A DNA stretch of 43,334 nt from JAWLHA01 sp041690535 (lineage in GTDB: Bacteria; Pseudomonadota; Gammaproteobacteria; Thiohalomonadales; Thiohalomonadaceae): contig JAWLHA010000036.1 in the NCBI GenBank assembly GCA_041690535.1, positions 1-43,334 on the forward strand, written 5' to 3'. Of the stretch, positions 8,618 to 16,319 are shown in pieces. Below the pieces are notes generated by a model. The model worked only from the letters and a program-made list of their open reading frames with translations. It did not search any database and was not told the origin of the DNA. Position 1 is the stretch's first letter. The number at the start of each line of letters is the position of its first letter. The position numbers and the translations under genes were made by a program.

Positions 8618-10948
8618 GTGCACACCGGAGTCGCACTGGCAACACGGGTCTGGCGTACCGCCAGTGCCGCGTTGGTCGCGGGGCTGCTTCTCTTTTCCGC
8701 CTTCCTGCTCATCGACCGGCTTGCGCCGGTCGATCTGGAACCGCTCAGCACCGCCCGCGTGGTGGTCGACAGCCGCGGCGAACCGTTGCGCGCCTTTGCC
8801 GACCGCAACGGCCAGTGGCGATACCAGGTCGGTCTCCATCAGGTGTCACCCTACTACCTGCAGGCGCTCATCGGCTACGAGGACCGGTGGTACTACCACC
8901 ACGTCGGGGTCAATCCCGTCTCCTTGGTGCGGGCCGCCTGGCAGTGGTTGCGTAGCGGGCACGTGGTCTCCGGCGGTTCCACCCTCACCATGCAGGTGGC
9001 GCGTATCCGCTACCAGGAACATGGCGGGATCGGCGGCAAGCTCAAACAGATCGTCCGCGCTCTGCAGCTGGAGTGGCACTACAGCAAAGAGGAGATCCTC
9101 ACCTACTATCTCAACCACGCCCCGTTCGGGGGCACCCTGCAAGGTGTGGAGGCGGCCAGCCGCAGCTATTTCGGGTACCCCGCCGCCCGGTTGACCCGGG
9201 CGCAGGCGGCGCTTCTGGCGGTGCTGCCCCAAGCCCCCAGCCGCTACCGCCCCGACCGCTTCCCGCACCGCTCCCGGGCGCAGCGGGACAAAGTGCTGGA
9301 CCGGCTGGTGGAGTTCGGCGTGATAAGCCTGGAGGAGGCCGAGGACGCCAAACTGGAAGACGTCGAGGCCATTCCTCCGTACCTCAAGCCGGTGGCACCG
9401 CTGCTGGCGCGGCGGTTGATCGAGCGCTATCCGGACGACCATCTCATCCCCACCTTCATCGATCGGGAGATCCAGCGCCGCCTGGAGGCCCTCGCCCGCG
9501 AGCGCCTGCACCTGCTGCCGCAACACGCCTCGCTGGCGATGGTGGTCATGGAGCACGGCAGCGGCAAGATTGTCGCCTACCTCGGCTCCGCCGAGCTGGG
9601 CGACATGGAGCGTTTCGGCTACATCGACATGGTCACGGCCGAGCGCTCCCCCGGCTCCACCCTGAAACCCTTCATCTACGGCATGGCAATGGACGAGGGC
9701 CTGATCCACAGCGAAAGTCTGCTAATGGACGCCCCGCTCACCTTTGGAGACTATCGTCCACAGAACTTCACCCGCGGCTTCTCCGGCCCGGTGAGCGTCA
9801 GCCGGGCACTGCGGTTGTCCCTCAACATTCCCGCCGTGCAGGTGCTCGAGCGCCTGGAGCCCGGCCACTTCTTCGCCCGCATGCAGACCGCCGGTGCCGG
9901 ACTGCGTCTGCCCCCAGGGGCCGCCCCGAACCTCGCCATGGCCCTTGGTGGGTTGGCCACCAATCTGGAGCATCTCGTTTCGCTCTACAGCGCCCTGGCC
10001 AACGAAGGCTACGCCATCGTGCCGCGACTGACGCCCAACGACCCACTGCGAAGACACAGGCTGCTCAGTCCCGGGGCCGCCTGGGTCATACGTGACATCC
10101 TCGCCCACCGGCCCGGGGAGATGTGGCAGCGGGGCCTGGCGATAAAGACCGGCACCAGCTATGGCTACCGCGATGCGTGGGCCCTCGGCGTCGGCCAACA
10201 CCACACCCTTGGCGTCTGGGTGGGGCGCCCCGACAACGGGGCGATGACGGGCCACTACGGCAGCTTCACCGCCATACCCATCCTGCGTGCCGCAGCCGCC
10301 ATCCTGCCCCACAGCGGCGAGACGGCCCATGCGAAATCGCCAACCGTGACCCGCACGAGCGTCTGCTGGCCCACCGGGCAACAGACGCCTGAACTCTGCG
10401 ACGAGGAGCGACAGGCGTGGGTTGTGGACGGCGCGGTCCCGACCACCTTCATGGGCAGCGTCGAGCAGTCCCCGCTGATCCCCAATCCCTACCTCAAACT
10501 GAGCCTGGCCAGCGACAGCGGCCTGCGTGCCGCCCTCGGCTGCAGCGTCGTCACTGAGGAGCGAACCATCCCGATCTGGCCCGCCCCGCTGCAGAGCTGG
10601 CTACCGGCCAAGTGGCGTTCCGCCCAGCGCGTTCCACCGCTCGATCCCCGTTGCGACCGCAACGCCGGCCTGCTCAGTGAAACGCCGGTAGAAATCGTCG
10701 GTCTCGACGACCGCGCCCGCCTCAAACGCCACGCCACCACTGCGGTACAGCCGGTGCTCAGTTTCAGGGCTGTCGGCGGACAACCCCAGTGGTACTGGTT
10801 CCTCGATGGAGAACTGCTGGACAGCCAGGGCGACACCCTCAAACTGCCGATGCCGAAACCCGGACGCTACCAGTTGGCCGTCACCGACCAGGCGGGGATG
10901 AGCGACACGCTCGAATTCACGGTGGAACCGGAGGAGACTGTTCGTTAA
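8618..10948 (+). CDS. pbpC: Penicillin-binding protein 1C (bifunctional peptidoglycan synthase)
   Basis: This 776-residue inner-membrane enzyme has one N-terminal membrane segment (about residues 15-33). The glycosyltransferase 51 domain carries the catalytic EDRWYYHH (Glu at about 88) and GGSTLTMQVAR. The transpeptidase domain has SPGSTLKP (nucleophile Ser about 347, Lys about 350), SLN and KTGTSYGYRDAW (Lys about 510). A C-terminal PBP1C-type domain of roughly 150 residues follows, as in E. coli PbpC (about 770 aa). The family polymerises and cross-links peptidoglycan, although E. coli PBP1C is reported to be a poor cross-linker. The start is a GTG only 3 bp after the macroglobulin stop, so the two genes are almost surely cotranscribed. 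Confidence 0.95.
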   Translation: MHTGVALATRVWRTASAALVAGLLLFSAFLLIDRLAPVDLEPLSTARVVVDSRGEPLRAFADRNGQWRYQVGLHQVSPYYLQALIGYEDRWYYHHVGVNPVSLVRAAWQWLRSGHVVSGGSTLTMQVARIRYQEHGGIGGKLKQIVRALQLEWHYSKEEILTYYLNHAPFGGTLQGVEAASRSYFGYPAARLTRAQAALLAVLPQAPSRYRPDRFPHRSRAQRDKVLDRLVEFGVISLEEAEDAKLEDVEAIPPYLKPVAPLLARRLIERYPDDHLIPTFIDREIQRRLEALARERLHLLPQHASLAMVVMEHGSGKIVAYLGSAELGDMERFGYIDMVTAERSPGSTLKPFIYGMAMDEGLIHSESLLMDAPLTFGDYRPQNFTRGFSGPVSVSRALRLSLNIPAVQVLERLEPGHFFARMQTAGAGLRLPPGAAPNLAMALGGLATNLEHLVSLYSALANEGYAIVPRLTPNDPLRRHRLLSPGAAWVIRDILAHRPGEMWQRGLAIKTGTSYGYRDAWALGVGQHHTLGVWVGRPDNGAMTGHYGSFTAIPILRAAAAILPHSGETAHAKSPTVTRTSVCWPTGQQTPELCDEERQAWVVDGAVPTTFMGSVEQSPLIPNPYLKLSLASDSGLRAALGCSVVTEERTIPIWPAPLQSWLPAKWRSAQRVPPLDPRCDRNAGLLSETPVEIVGLDDRARLKRHATTAVQPVLSFRAVGGQPQWYWFLDGELLDSQGDTLKLPMPKPGRYQLAVTDQAGMSDTLEFTVEPEETVR

Positions 10949-11239
10949 CCCCCGTGTTGGCATCTGAAATCTCGCCAGGAACAGAGCCAATGAGCGCGCA
11001 ACTTGGCGCAGGGGAGTGGCTGCCCTGGCTTATCCGCCCTCTCGTAGCCCCTCGTATCTGCTTTTCAAGCACGGCGCTCAAGAACCTGCTACACTCAACC
11101 TCGTTTGGCGCAATCGGTCTGCGCCGTCCTCTCGCGGTACCCCTTCGGCGAACCTCGAAGAACATCAATCTCATCCCGCCTAGACCGTCCCGAGCCTGCA
11201 AGCGCTTCGGGTAGGCCTGACCAGGAGCAACAAATCCGT

Positions 11240-12877
11240 ATGTCGTTTGATTCCCTCGGCCTCTCGGCCGAAATCCTCCGTGCCGTGTCCGAACAGGGCT
11301 ACAGCGAGCCCACCCCCATTCAGCGCCAAGCCATCCCGGTGGTTCTGGAGGGGCGGGACATCATGGCCGGGGCCCAGACCGGTACCGGCAAAACCGCCGG
11401 TTTCACCCTGCCACTGCTGCAGCGCCTCTCCGCGGTGAAGCCGGGCGGGCGGCGCACCATCCGCGCCCTCATCCTTACCCCCACCCGTGAGCTGGCGGCC
11501 CAGGTGGGCGAGAGCGTGGACACCTATGGCAAATACCTGCCCCTGAAGTCCACCGTCATCTTCGGCGGGGTGAAGATCAACCCGCAGATCGAGCGGCTGC
11601 GCCGCGGAGTGGACATCCTCGTGGCCACCCCCGGGCGCCTGCTGGACCACGTGAGCCAACACACCGTGGACCTCTCCAAGGTCGAGATCCTGGTGCTGGA
11701 CGAGGCCGACCGGATGCTCGACATGGGCTTCATCCGCGACATCCGCAAGGTGCTGGCCCTGCTGCCCAAGGGGCGTCAGAACCTGCTCTTCTCGGCCACC
11801 TTCTCGGACGAAATCAAGCAGTTGGCCGACGGGCTGCTGGACCGCCCCGCCCTCATCGAAGTGGCCCGCCGCAACACCGCCTCGGAGCGGGTGGAGCAGG
11901 TGGTCCATCCGGTGGACCGCGAGCGCAAACGGGAGCTGCTCTCCCACCTCATCGGCACCAACAACTGGCGCCAGGTGTTGGTGTTCACCCGCACCAAGCA
12001 TGGTGCCAACCGCCTGGCCCAGAATCTGGAGACGGACGGCATCACCGCCGCGGCCATTCACGGCAACAAGAGCCAGGCCGCGCGCACCCGCGCCCTGGCG
12101 GACTTCAAGCGGAACGCCATCCGGGTGCTGGTGGCCACCGACATCGCCGCCCGCGGCCTGGACATCGACCAGCTGCCCCATGTGGTGAACTTCGAGCTGC
12201 CTAACGTCCCTGAGGATTACGTGCACCGCATCGGTCGCACCGGCCGGGCCGGCAACGAGGGGGAGGCGGTCTCCCTGGTGTGCGTGGACGAGCACAAGCT
12301 GCTGCGGGACATCGAGCGGCTCATCAAGCGCGAGCTGCCCAAGGTGGTGATCGAGGGCTATGAGCCCGACCCCTCCATCAAGCCCGAGCCGATTCCTAAC
12401 GGCCGAAACCGCACGGCGGGGCAGGGTCGCGGCCGGGGCGACAACCCGCCGTCCCGGGGCGCGCGTCCGGGCGCACCGCGGCGCGAGGGCGGCGATCGGC
12501 GTAGCGCCGGTGGCCCCAACGAGCGGCGGGCCGCCCCCCATCGGGGCGAACAGGCCAGCCAGGGCAACCGCCGGGCGGAAGGTGCCAGCCAAGGCAACCG
12601 CCGGGTGGAAGGAGCCAGCCAGGGCAACCGCCGGGTGGAAGGAGCCAGCCAGGGCAACCGCCGGGTGGAAGGGGCCAGCCAGGGTAACCGCCGAATGGAA
12701 GGGGCCAGCCAAGGCAACCGCCGGGCGGAAGGAGCCAGCCAGGGCAACCGTCGGGTGGAAGGGGCCAGTCAGGGTAACCGCCGGCCCAACGGCGACAACT
12801 CCCGGCGCCGTGCGCACAGTGAGCCGCAGCCGACGCGCCGCGGTCAGGAAATCCCAGCCCTGCTGGGAGGAAAGTGA
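11240..12877 (+). CDS. rhlE: DEAD-box ATP-dependent RNA helicase, RhlE type
   Basis: All DEAD-box motifs are present in order: Q motif GYSEPTPIQRQAIP, motif I AQTGTGKT, Ia PTRELAAQ, II VLDEADRMLDMGF, III SATF, V ATDIAARGLDID and VI HRIGRTGRAG. MSFDSLGLSAEIL at the start and the linker after motif VI fit RhlE, which remodels RNA in ribosome assembly and RNA decay. The ATG at 11240 is chosen because the conserved N-terminus begins there; the frame is open upstream but that part shows no homology. The C-terminal tail (about residues 380-545) is basic, Arg/Gly-rich and disordered. It contains eight tandem decapeptides of the type ASQGNRRVEG. Such tails usually bind RNA without sequence preference. 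The 5' region of about 290 bp may be regulatory, but I identify no motif in it. Confidence 0.93.
   Translation: MSFDSLGLSAEILRAVSEQGYSEPTPIQRQAIPVVLEGRDIMAGAQTGTGKTAGFTLPLLQRLSAVKPGGRRTIRALILTPTRELAAQVGESVDTYGKYLPLKSTVIFGGVKINPQIERLRRGVDILVATPGRLLDHVSQHTVDLSKVEILVLDEADRMLDMGFIRDIRKVLALLPKGRQNLLFSATFSDEIKQLADGLLDRPALIEVARRNTASERVEQVVHPVDRERKRELLSHLIGTNNWRQVLVFTRTKHGANRLAQNLETDGITAAAIHGNKSQAARTRALADFKRNAIRVLVATDIAARGLDIDQLPHVVNFELPNVPEDYVHRIGRTGRAGNEGEAVSLVCVDEHKLLRDIERLIKRELPKVVIEGYEPDPSIKPEPIPNGRNRTAGQGRGRGDNPPSRGARPGAPRREGGDRRSAGGPNERRAAPHRGEQASQGNRRAEGASQGNRRVEGASQGNRRVEGASQGNRRVEGASQGNRRMEGASQGNRRAEGASQGNRRVEGASQGNRRPNGDNSRRRAHSEPQPTRRGQEIPALLGGK
12554..12793 (+). repeat. 30-bp tandem repeat (8 copies) inside rhlE
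   Basis: Eight head-to-tail 30-bp units encode ASQGNRR followed by AEG, VEG (x3), MEG, AEG, VEG and finally PNG. The units differ by a few bases, mostly A/G and C/T changes. Because the period is a multiple of three, copy-number changes would keep the reading frame. Confidence 0.95.
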
Positions 12878-12886
12878 GCCGTTTGA

Positions 12887-12915
12887 GTGTCAGGTAGCTT
12901 CGCAGCCTGACCTAC
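12887..12915. repeat. TCAGGT/ACCTGA palindrome, copy 1
   Basis: GTGTCAGGTAGC and GCCTGACCTAC form an imperfect hairpin just after the rhlE stop. It belongs to a family with further copies at 12947-12977 and 13016-13045 and a diverged one at 33431-33461. Between convergent rhlE and rmuC it could also act as a bidirectional transcription stop, but no T-run follows. Confidence 0.6.
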
Positions 12916-12946
12916 AGGGAAGGCCGTTTTGGTGCCGGCGGGACGG

Positions 12947-12977
12947 GTGTCAGGTGGCCTGGGGTCACCTGACCTAC
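12947..12977. repeat. TCAGGT/ACCTGA palindrome, copy 2
   Basis: GTGTCAGGTGGCC and GGTCACCTGACCTAC pair to form a strong hairpin. It is the most symmetrical of the local copies and lies in the gap between convergent rhlE and rmuC. Confidence 0.6.
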
Positions 12978-12991
12978 GAAGGCTCTGGGGT

Positions 12992-14632
12992 TTACCCTTC
13001 CGCCGGCTCGAGGATGTCGTCAGGCAGCTCCTCAGCCTGACCTGCGTTTTCCCTGGGGAGGGCGGGGGGCTCGGGCAGGTCGACGTCGGCCTGCTCGACG
13101 ATGCTCTTGGGGAGCTCCTTCTTCACCTTCACCCCCAATTCCAGGAATTTCTGGGATTGGCTGATGAGGTTGCCGCGGCCGCGGGTGAGCTTGCCCATGG
13201 CCCCTTCGTAGGTGCGGTGGGCGGTATCGAGCTGGGTCCCCAGCTTCTCCATCTCTTCCACGAACCCCCGCAGTTTGTCATAGACCGCCCCGGCCCGATC
13301 GGCGATCTCCCGGGCGTTTTCGTTCTGTCGCTCGTAGCGCCAGATGTTCTCGATGGTGCGCAGGGTGGCAAGCAGGGTGGTGGGGGTGACCACCACGATG
13401 CGTCGCTCGAAGGCGTCGGAGAAGAGCCGCTCGTCGGCCTGGAAGGCGGCGACGAACGCCGCCTCCATGGGCATGAACATGAGCACGAAATCGAGGGAGC
13501 GCAGCCCCTTGAGGCCGCTGTAGTCCTTGCCGGAGAGGCCGTCGATGTGGTTGCGCACCGCCTTGACGTGCTCCTTCAGCGCCTGCTCGCGAATCGCCTC
13601 CTCCTCGGCGTTCACGTAGTCGTGGTAGGCGAGGAGGGAGACCTTGGAGTCCACCACCACGTCCTTGCCCTCGGGCAGGTGGATGATCACATCGGGCTTG
13701 AGCAGCCGCCCGTCGGCATCGCGGAACGCCCCTTGGGTCTCGTACTCCACCCCCTTGCGCAGCCCCGACTGCTCCAGCACCCGCTCCAGGACCAGTTCGC
13801 CCCAGTTGCCCTGGGCCTTCTTGTCCCCCTTGAGCGCCCGGGTCAGGTTGGCCGCCTCCTCGTTGATGCGCTGGTTCAGCTCGCGCAACTGGTGCAGCTG
13901 CTGGCTGAGCGAGCTGCGCTCCTTCACGTCGGTGAGGTGGATCTCCTCCACCTTCTTGCGAAAGCCGTCCAGCTGCTCGCGCATGGGCTTCAGCAGCTCG
14001 CCCAACTGAGTCTGGTTCTGGTCGGTGAACTTGCGGCTCTTCTCCTCCAGGATGCGATTGGCGAGGTTCTCGAACTCCAGGGCCATCTTCTGCTTCGCCT
14101 CTTCCAACTGCTTGAGTCGCTCGGCATTGTGGGCCTGCTGCTCCTCCAGCCGGGTCTGCAGGGTGGAGATGACGGACTTGGCCCGGGCCAGCTCGTCCGC
14201 AGAGGTCTTCAACTCCTCCTCCCGCTGCTGCAGGCGCTCCTCCAGGCGGGGGATGTGGCGATTCTTCTCCTCCGCCTGGGCCCGCAGGGTCGCCTCCTCC
14301 CGGAGGCGCTCCCGCAGCGTCTCGCTCTCCCCCTGCGCCTGTTCGAGCTGCCGCTGCAGCGTCTCGGCCTGCTGGCCCTTCTCAGCCAGGCGGGCGCGCT
14401 CCACCTGCAACTCCGTGTGCGCCGGACGCAGCGTCGCCACTTCGCGAGTGAGTTCGGCAACCGTCCGCTCGCGTTCCTGCAATCGCTCCTGCAGGTGGGT
14501 GAACTCGGCCGTAGCCCGCATCTCGATGGCGTCCAGCGCCGCTTTGTGGCGGGCGTGCATGACCCGGTAGGTGACGAGCGCCGCAGCGCCGATCCCGACG
14601 AGCAGGGCGAAAGCGGAATAGAGCATTTCCAT
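12992..14632 (-). CDS. rmuC: DNA recombination protein RmuC
   Basis: The 546-residue product starts with a single membrane segment (MEMLYSAFALLVGIGAAAL). A long coiled coil follows (about residues 40-210, rich in Glu, Arg, Gln and Leu). The conserved RmuC nuclease-like domain includes GNWGELVLERVLEQSGLR, then KPDVIIHLPEGKDVVVDSKV and SLDFVLMFMPMEAAF, the pattern of PD-(D/E)XK-type enzymes. RmuC limits DNA inversions at short inverted repeats in E. coli; the biochemistry is not settled. It is convergent with rhlE. The last residues (GQAEELPDDI) are encoded by a copy of the palindromic repeat found twice in the adjacent gap, so the C-terminal tail seems to have been altered by that repeat. The start Met fits the membrane segment. 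Confidence 0.93.
   Translation of the reverse strand: MEMLYSAFALLVGIGAAALVTYRVMHARHKAALDAIEMRATAEFTHLQERLQERERTVAELTREVATLRPAHTELQVERARLAEKGQQAETLQRQLEQAQGESETLRERLREEATLRAQAEEKNRHIPRLEERLQQREEELKTSADELARAKSVISTLQTRLEEQQAHNAERLKQLEEAKQKMALEFENLANRILEEKSRKFTDQNQTQLGELLKPMREQLDGFRKKVEEIHLTDVKERSSLSQQLHQLRELNQRINEEAANLTRALKGDKKAQGNWGELVLERVLEQSGLRKGVEYETQGAFRDADGRLLKPDVIIHLPEGKDVVVDSKVSLLAYHDYVNAEEEAIREQALKEHVKAVRNHIDGLSGKDYSGLKGLRSLDFVLMFMPMEAAFVAAFQADERLFSDAFERRIVVVTPTTLLATLRTIENIWRYERQNENAREIADRAGAVYDKLRGFVEEMEKLGTQLDTAHRTYEGAMGKLTRGRGNLISQSQKFLELGVKVKKELPKSIVEQADVDLPEPPALPRENAGQAEELPDDILEPAEG
13016..13045. repeat. TCAGGC/GCCTGA palindrome, copy 3, within rmuC
   Basis: GTCGTCAGGCAGC and CAGCCTGACCTGC repeat the hairpin pattern seen at 12887 and 12947, but here the copy is part of the rmuC reading frame near its 3' end. 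Confidence 0.55.
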
Positions 14633-15152
14633 TGGCGATTTCCGGGATTGTCAGGCGAAACGTTCGATTATACCCACCGCTCCGGCCCCCCGCAGACGAA
14701 AAGATGGTGCGCGCCAGGGTAAACGCATACTTACCCAAAGAGCGATGTAAGTCCTTGAAAGCAGGCGCGCCGTGAGCGCGCATGCCTCCCCTTGTCTTAA
14801 ATACACGCATCCCTGGGGCCCGGGGAAACGCATACTGACCCAAGCGCGTTCGTTGAAAGCGGGGCGTCGGCCGCACTGGGGCGACGATCGGCTCTTGCCT
14901 TCACATCCCTGGTGGGAGAGGCCAGGGTAGACCGATGGTGGGCGTGGCCGTGCTGGCCAAATGATCCCGATCAGGTTGACGACCAATATGCCCCCCGGCG
15001 TTACAGGTACGACTTGAAGGGGAGCAGAGTCGCACATAGGCTATCTGCGGACCGGTTCTCAGGCATGTCCGGATGGATGTCGAGCCTGCGGGATTTGGCA
15101 CCGTGCCGAAAAGGGGCGCCACGAGGCGGCGCATCAGCAGGGGAGAGACCAC
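14633..15152. other. Intergenic region with terminal-repeat fragments
   Basis: This gap of 520 bases lies between the divergent rmuC and ABM monooxygenase genes, so it must hold both promoters; I could not place convincing -35/-10 boxes. It contains pieces of the AAACGCATACTT repeat family at 14714-14770 and 14819-14860. The rest (14870-15140) has short GC-rich hairpins, but I match none of them to a known RNA family. Confidence 0.5.
14714..14860. repeat. AAACGCATACTT repeat family, copy A (rearranged)
   Basis: Two terminal repeats lie in the same direction: CCAGGGTAAACGCATACTTA at 14714 and GGGGAAACGCATACTGACCC at 14822. The first is followed by AGCGATGTAAG and CCTTGAAAGCAGG (14741-14766), which also occur in the fuller copy at 30907-31039. 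The arrangement looks like two overlapping or rearranged partial elements. Confidence 0.6.
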
Positions 15153-15449
15153 ATGCATGTCACGCTTGTCCATGTTCGCGTCAAACCGGAGTACGTGGGG
15201 GAATTTGTGGAGGCGACTCGCCGCAACCACGAAGGGGCCGTCCAGGAGGCGGGAAATCTACGCTTCGACGTCCTCCAGGACCCGGAAGAGCCGACCCGTT
15301 TTATCCTCTATGAGGCCTACGCCTCTGCGGCTGACGCAGCCGCCCACAAGGAGACCCGCCACTACCAGGAGTGGCGCGAAAGGGTGGCGCCCTGGATGGC
15401 CGAGCCACGGCAGGGCGTGACCTACGAGGGGATCTTCCCCCGCATCTGA
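15153..15449 (+). CDS. Antibiotic-biosynthesis-monooxygenase (ABM) domain protein
   Basis: The 98-residue protein covers a single ABM ferredoxin-like fold. Features are the first strand HVTLVHVRVKPEYVGEF, the central NLRFDVLQDPEEPTRFILYE with the usual R/F-D pattern, and YEGIFPRI at the end. Relatives include LsrG (AI-2 breakdown) and YgiN-type quinol monooxygenases, which work without cofactors and usually as dimers. Substrate cannot be told from sequence. GGGGAGAG at about 15139-15146 lies 6 bases before the ATG at 15153 and supports this start. It stands alone between intergenic repeats, so no pathway is implied by its neighbours. Confidence 0.85.
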   Translation: MHVTLVHVRVKPEYVGEFVEATRRNHEGAVQEAGNLRFDVLQDPEEPTRFILYEAYASAADAAAHKETRHYQEWRERVAPWMAEPRQGVTYEGIFPRI

Positions 15450-15514
15450 GCCCTTTGCCGGGAAGCGGGTGCTTGGCACGAGCCGCAGAGATCCCTGGGA
15501 TCAATCCTCAGGTG

Positions 15515-15550
15515 TCGATGCGCCCAAGATGTGAGGGTGGATAAGCGCAT
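15515..15550. repeat. GGTGGATAAGCGC repeat family, partial copy
   Basis: TCGATGCGCCCAAGATGTGA followed by GGGTGGATAAGCGCAT matches the left part of the copy at 43236-43334. The right half (CAGCGCATCCACC) is missing. Confidence 0.6.
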
Positions 15551-15633
15551 TTTCTGCTCCCGTCCTGCCGGAGTGGCGTTTAATAAGCATACTCGCCTGG
15601 GCCACCCTGGGCTCCATGCCCCCCGCAGGGTGA

Positions 15634-15696
15634 CAGGGCGAGCGCATACCTATGTTAGGGCCGTGCTGTGAGCGATGTAAGTATGCGTTTACCCTG
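15634..15696. repeat. AAACGCATACTT repeat family, copy B (short form)
   Basis: CAGGGCGAGCGCATACCTAT at the left and GTATGCGTTTACCCTG at the right form imperfect terminal inverted repeats of about 18 bp. The inside TTAGGGCCGTGCTGTGAGCG is identical to copy C at 30907. It is shorter than C because the central hairpin arm is absent. Confidence 0.7.
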
Positions 15697-15866
15697 ATGC
15701 CCCCCGGGGGCATCGTGTTCTGATTTCGGGCTCGCGTCGTATTCGCCACTGCCTCCGGAACCCACCTTGAGCCGCCGGTAGAAGGGGAATGGCGATGAAA
15801 TCCTGTCCCTTTGAAGGATACAATGCGTCCATTGACCGCAAATCGGCTGGAGATCGTTTGAATTTT

Positions 15867-16166
15867 ATGACTGAAGAAGCCAACCCTCTGGATGAAGCCG
15901 CGCGACGCACGGTCGAACTGGGCAACCGCATCGCGGAAGAGGATCAGGACGCCGATCTGTGGGACATCGCCGACGGCCTCCTCGCCGGCGCCATTCAGTA
16001 CTGGCTCTACTCCCGCCAGCCCTGCGGCGATCCCCGTTGCGAGGATTGTTCCACCATCAGCACCGCGGAGGATCGCCTCCAGGAGTTGCACAAGTTGATA
16101 GAGCACTACGCGTCCGAAAGCGAGTACTACCACACCCCCTACGACAGCAACGTCGGCCGAGCGTAA
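15867..16166 (+). CDS. Small acidic protein with CxxxxCxxC motif, unknown function
   Basis: The 99-residue product is acidic and soluble, with a motif CGDPRCEDC that could bind a metal such as zinc or iron. Two helical parts flank it: DEAARRTVELGNRIAEED before, and TAEDRLQELHKLIEHYASE after. The ATG at 15867 is preferred over 15789 because the upstream extension is not protein-like, but no clear ribosome site decides between them. I do not recognise a named family. It stands apart from its neighbours, with the convergent Ap4A phosphorylase gene 153 bp downstream. Confidence 0.65.
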   Translation: MTEEANPLDEAARRTVELGNRIAEEDQDADLWDIADGLLAGAIQYWLYSRQPCGDPRCEDCSTISTAEDRLQELHKLIEHYASESEYYHTPYDSNVGRA

Positions 16167-16319
16167 AGATAGGTGCGAGGGACGAGGGGCGAGATTCGAG
16201 TGGTAGAAGCGCTTGCGCGCTGCGGTTAGCGGGGACCCACCCTGCTTCCGTTTCATGTGCTGCTCTGGGTGTTGCGCCCGCCTGAAGCGCGGAAGTGGTT
16301 TGGCAAGTGCGCTATGTAT

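Larger units (their letters stand above)
15450..15866. other. Intergenic region with two repeat families
   Basis: These 417 bases hold a partial GGTGGATAAGCGC repeat (15515-15550) and a compact AAACGCATACTT element (15634-15696). The ATG at 15789 is in frame with the next gene but gives a poor N-terminus; I place that gene's start at 15867. Nothing else is identified. Confidence 0.5.

Noticed and set aside
12929..14722. 597-codon open frame on the plus strand, antisense to rmuC
   Set aside because: Its translation is a Leu/Gln-rich mirror of the RmuC coiled coil, with no start signal or family.
14870..15140. Riboswitch or structured RNA before the ABM gene
   Set aside because: Short GC-rich stems exist, but no known riboswitch core or family motif could be matched by eye.
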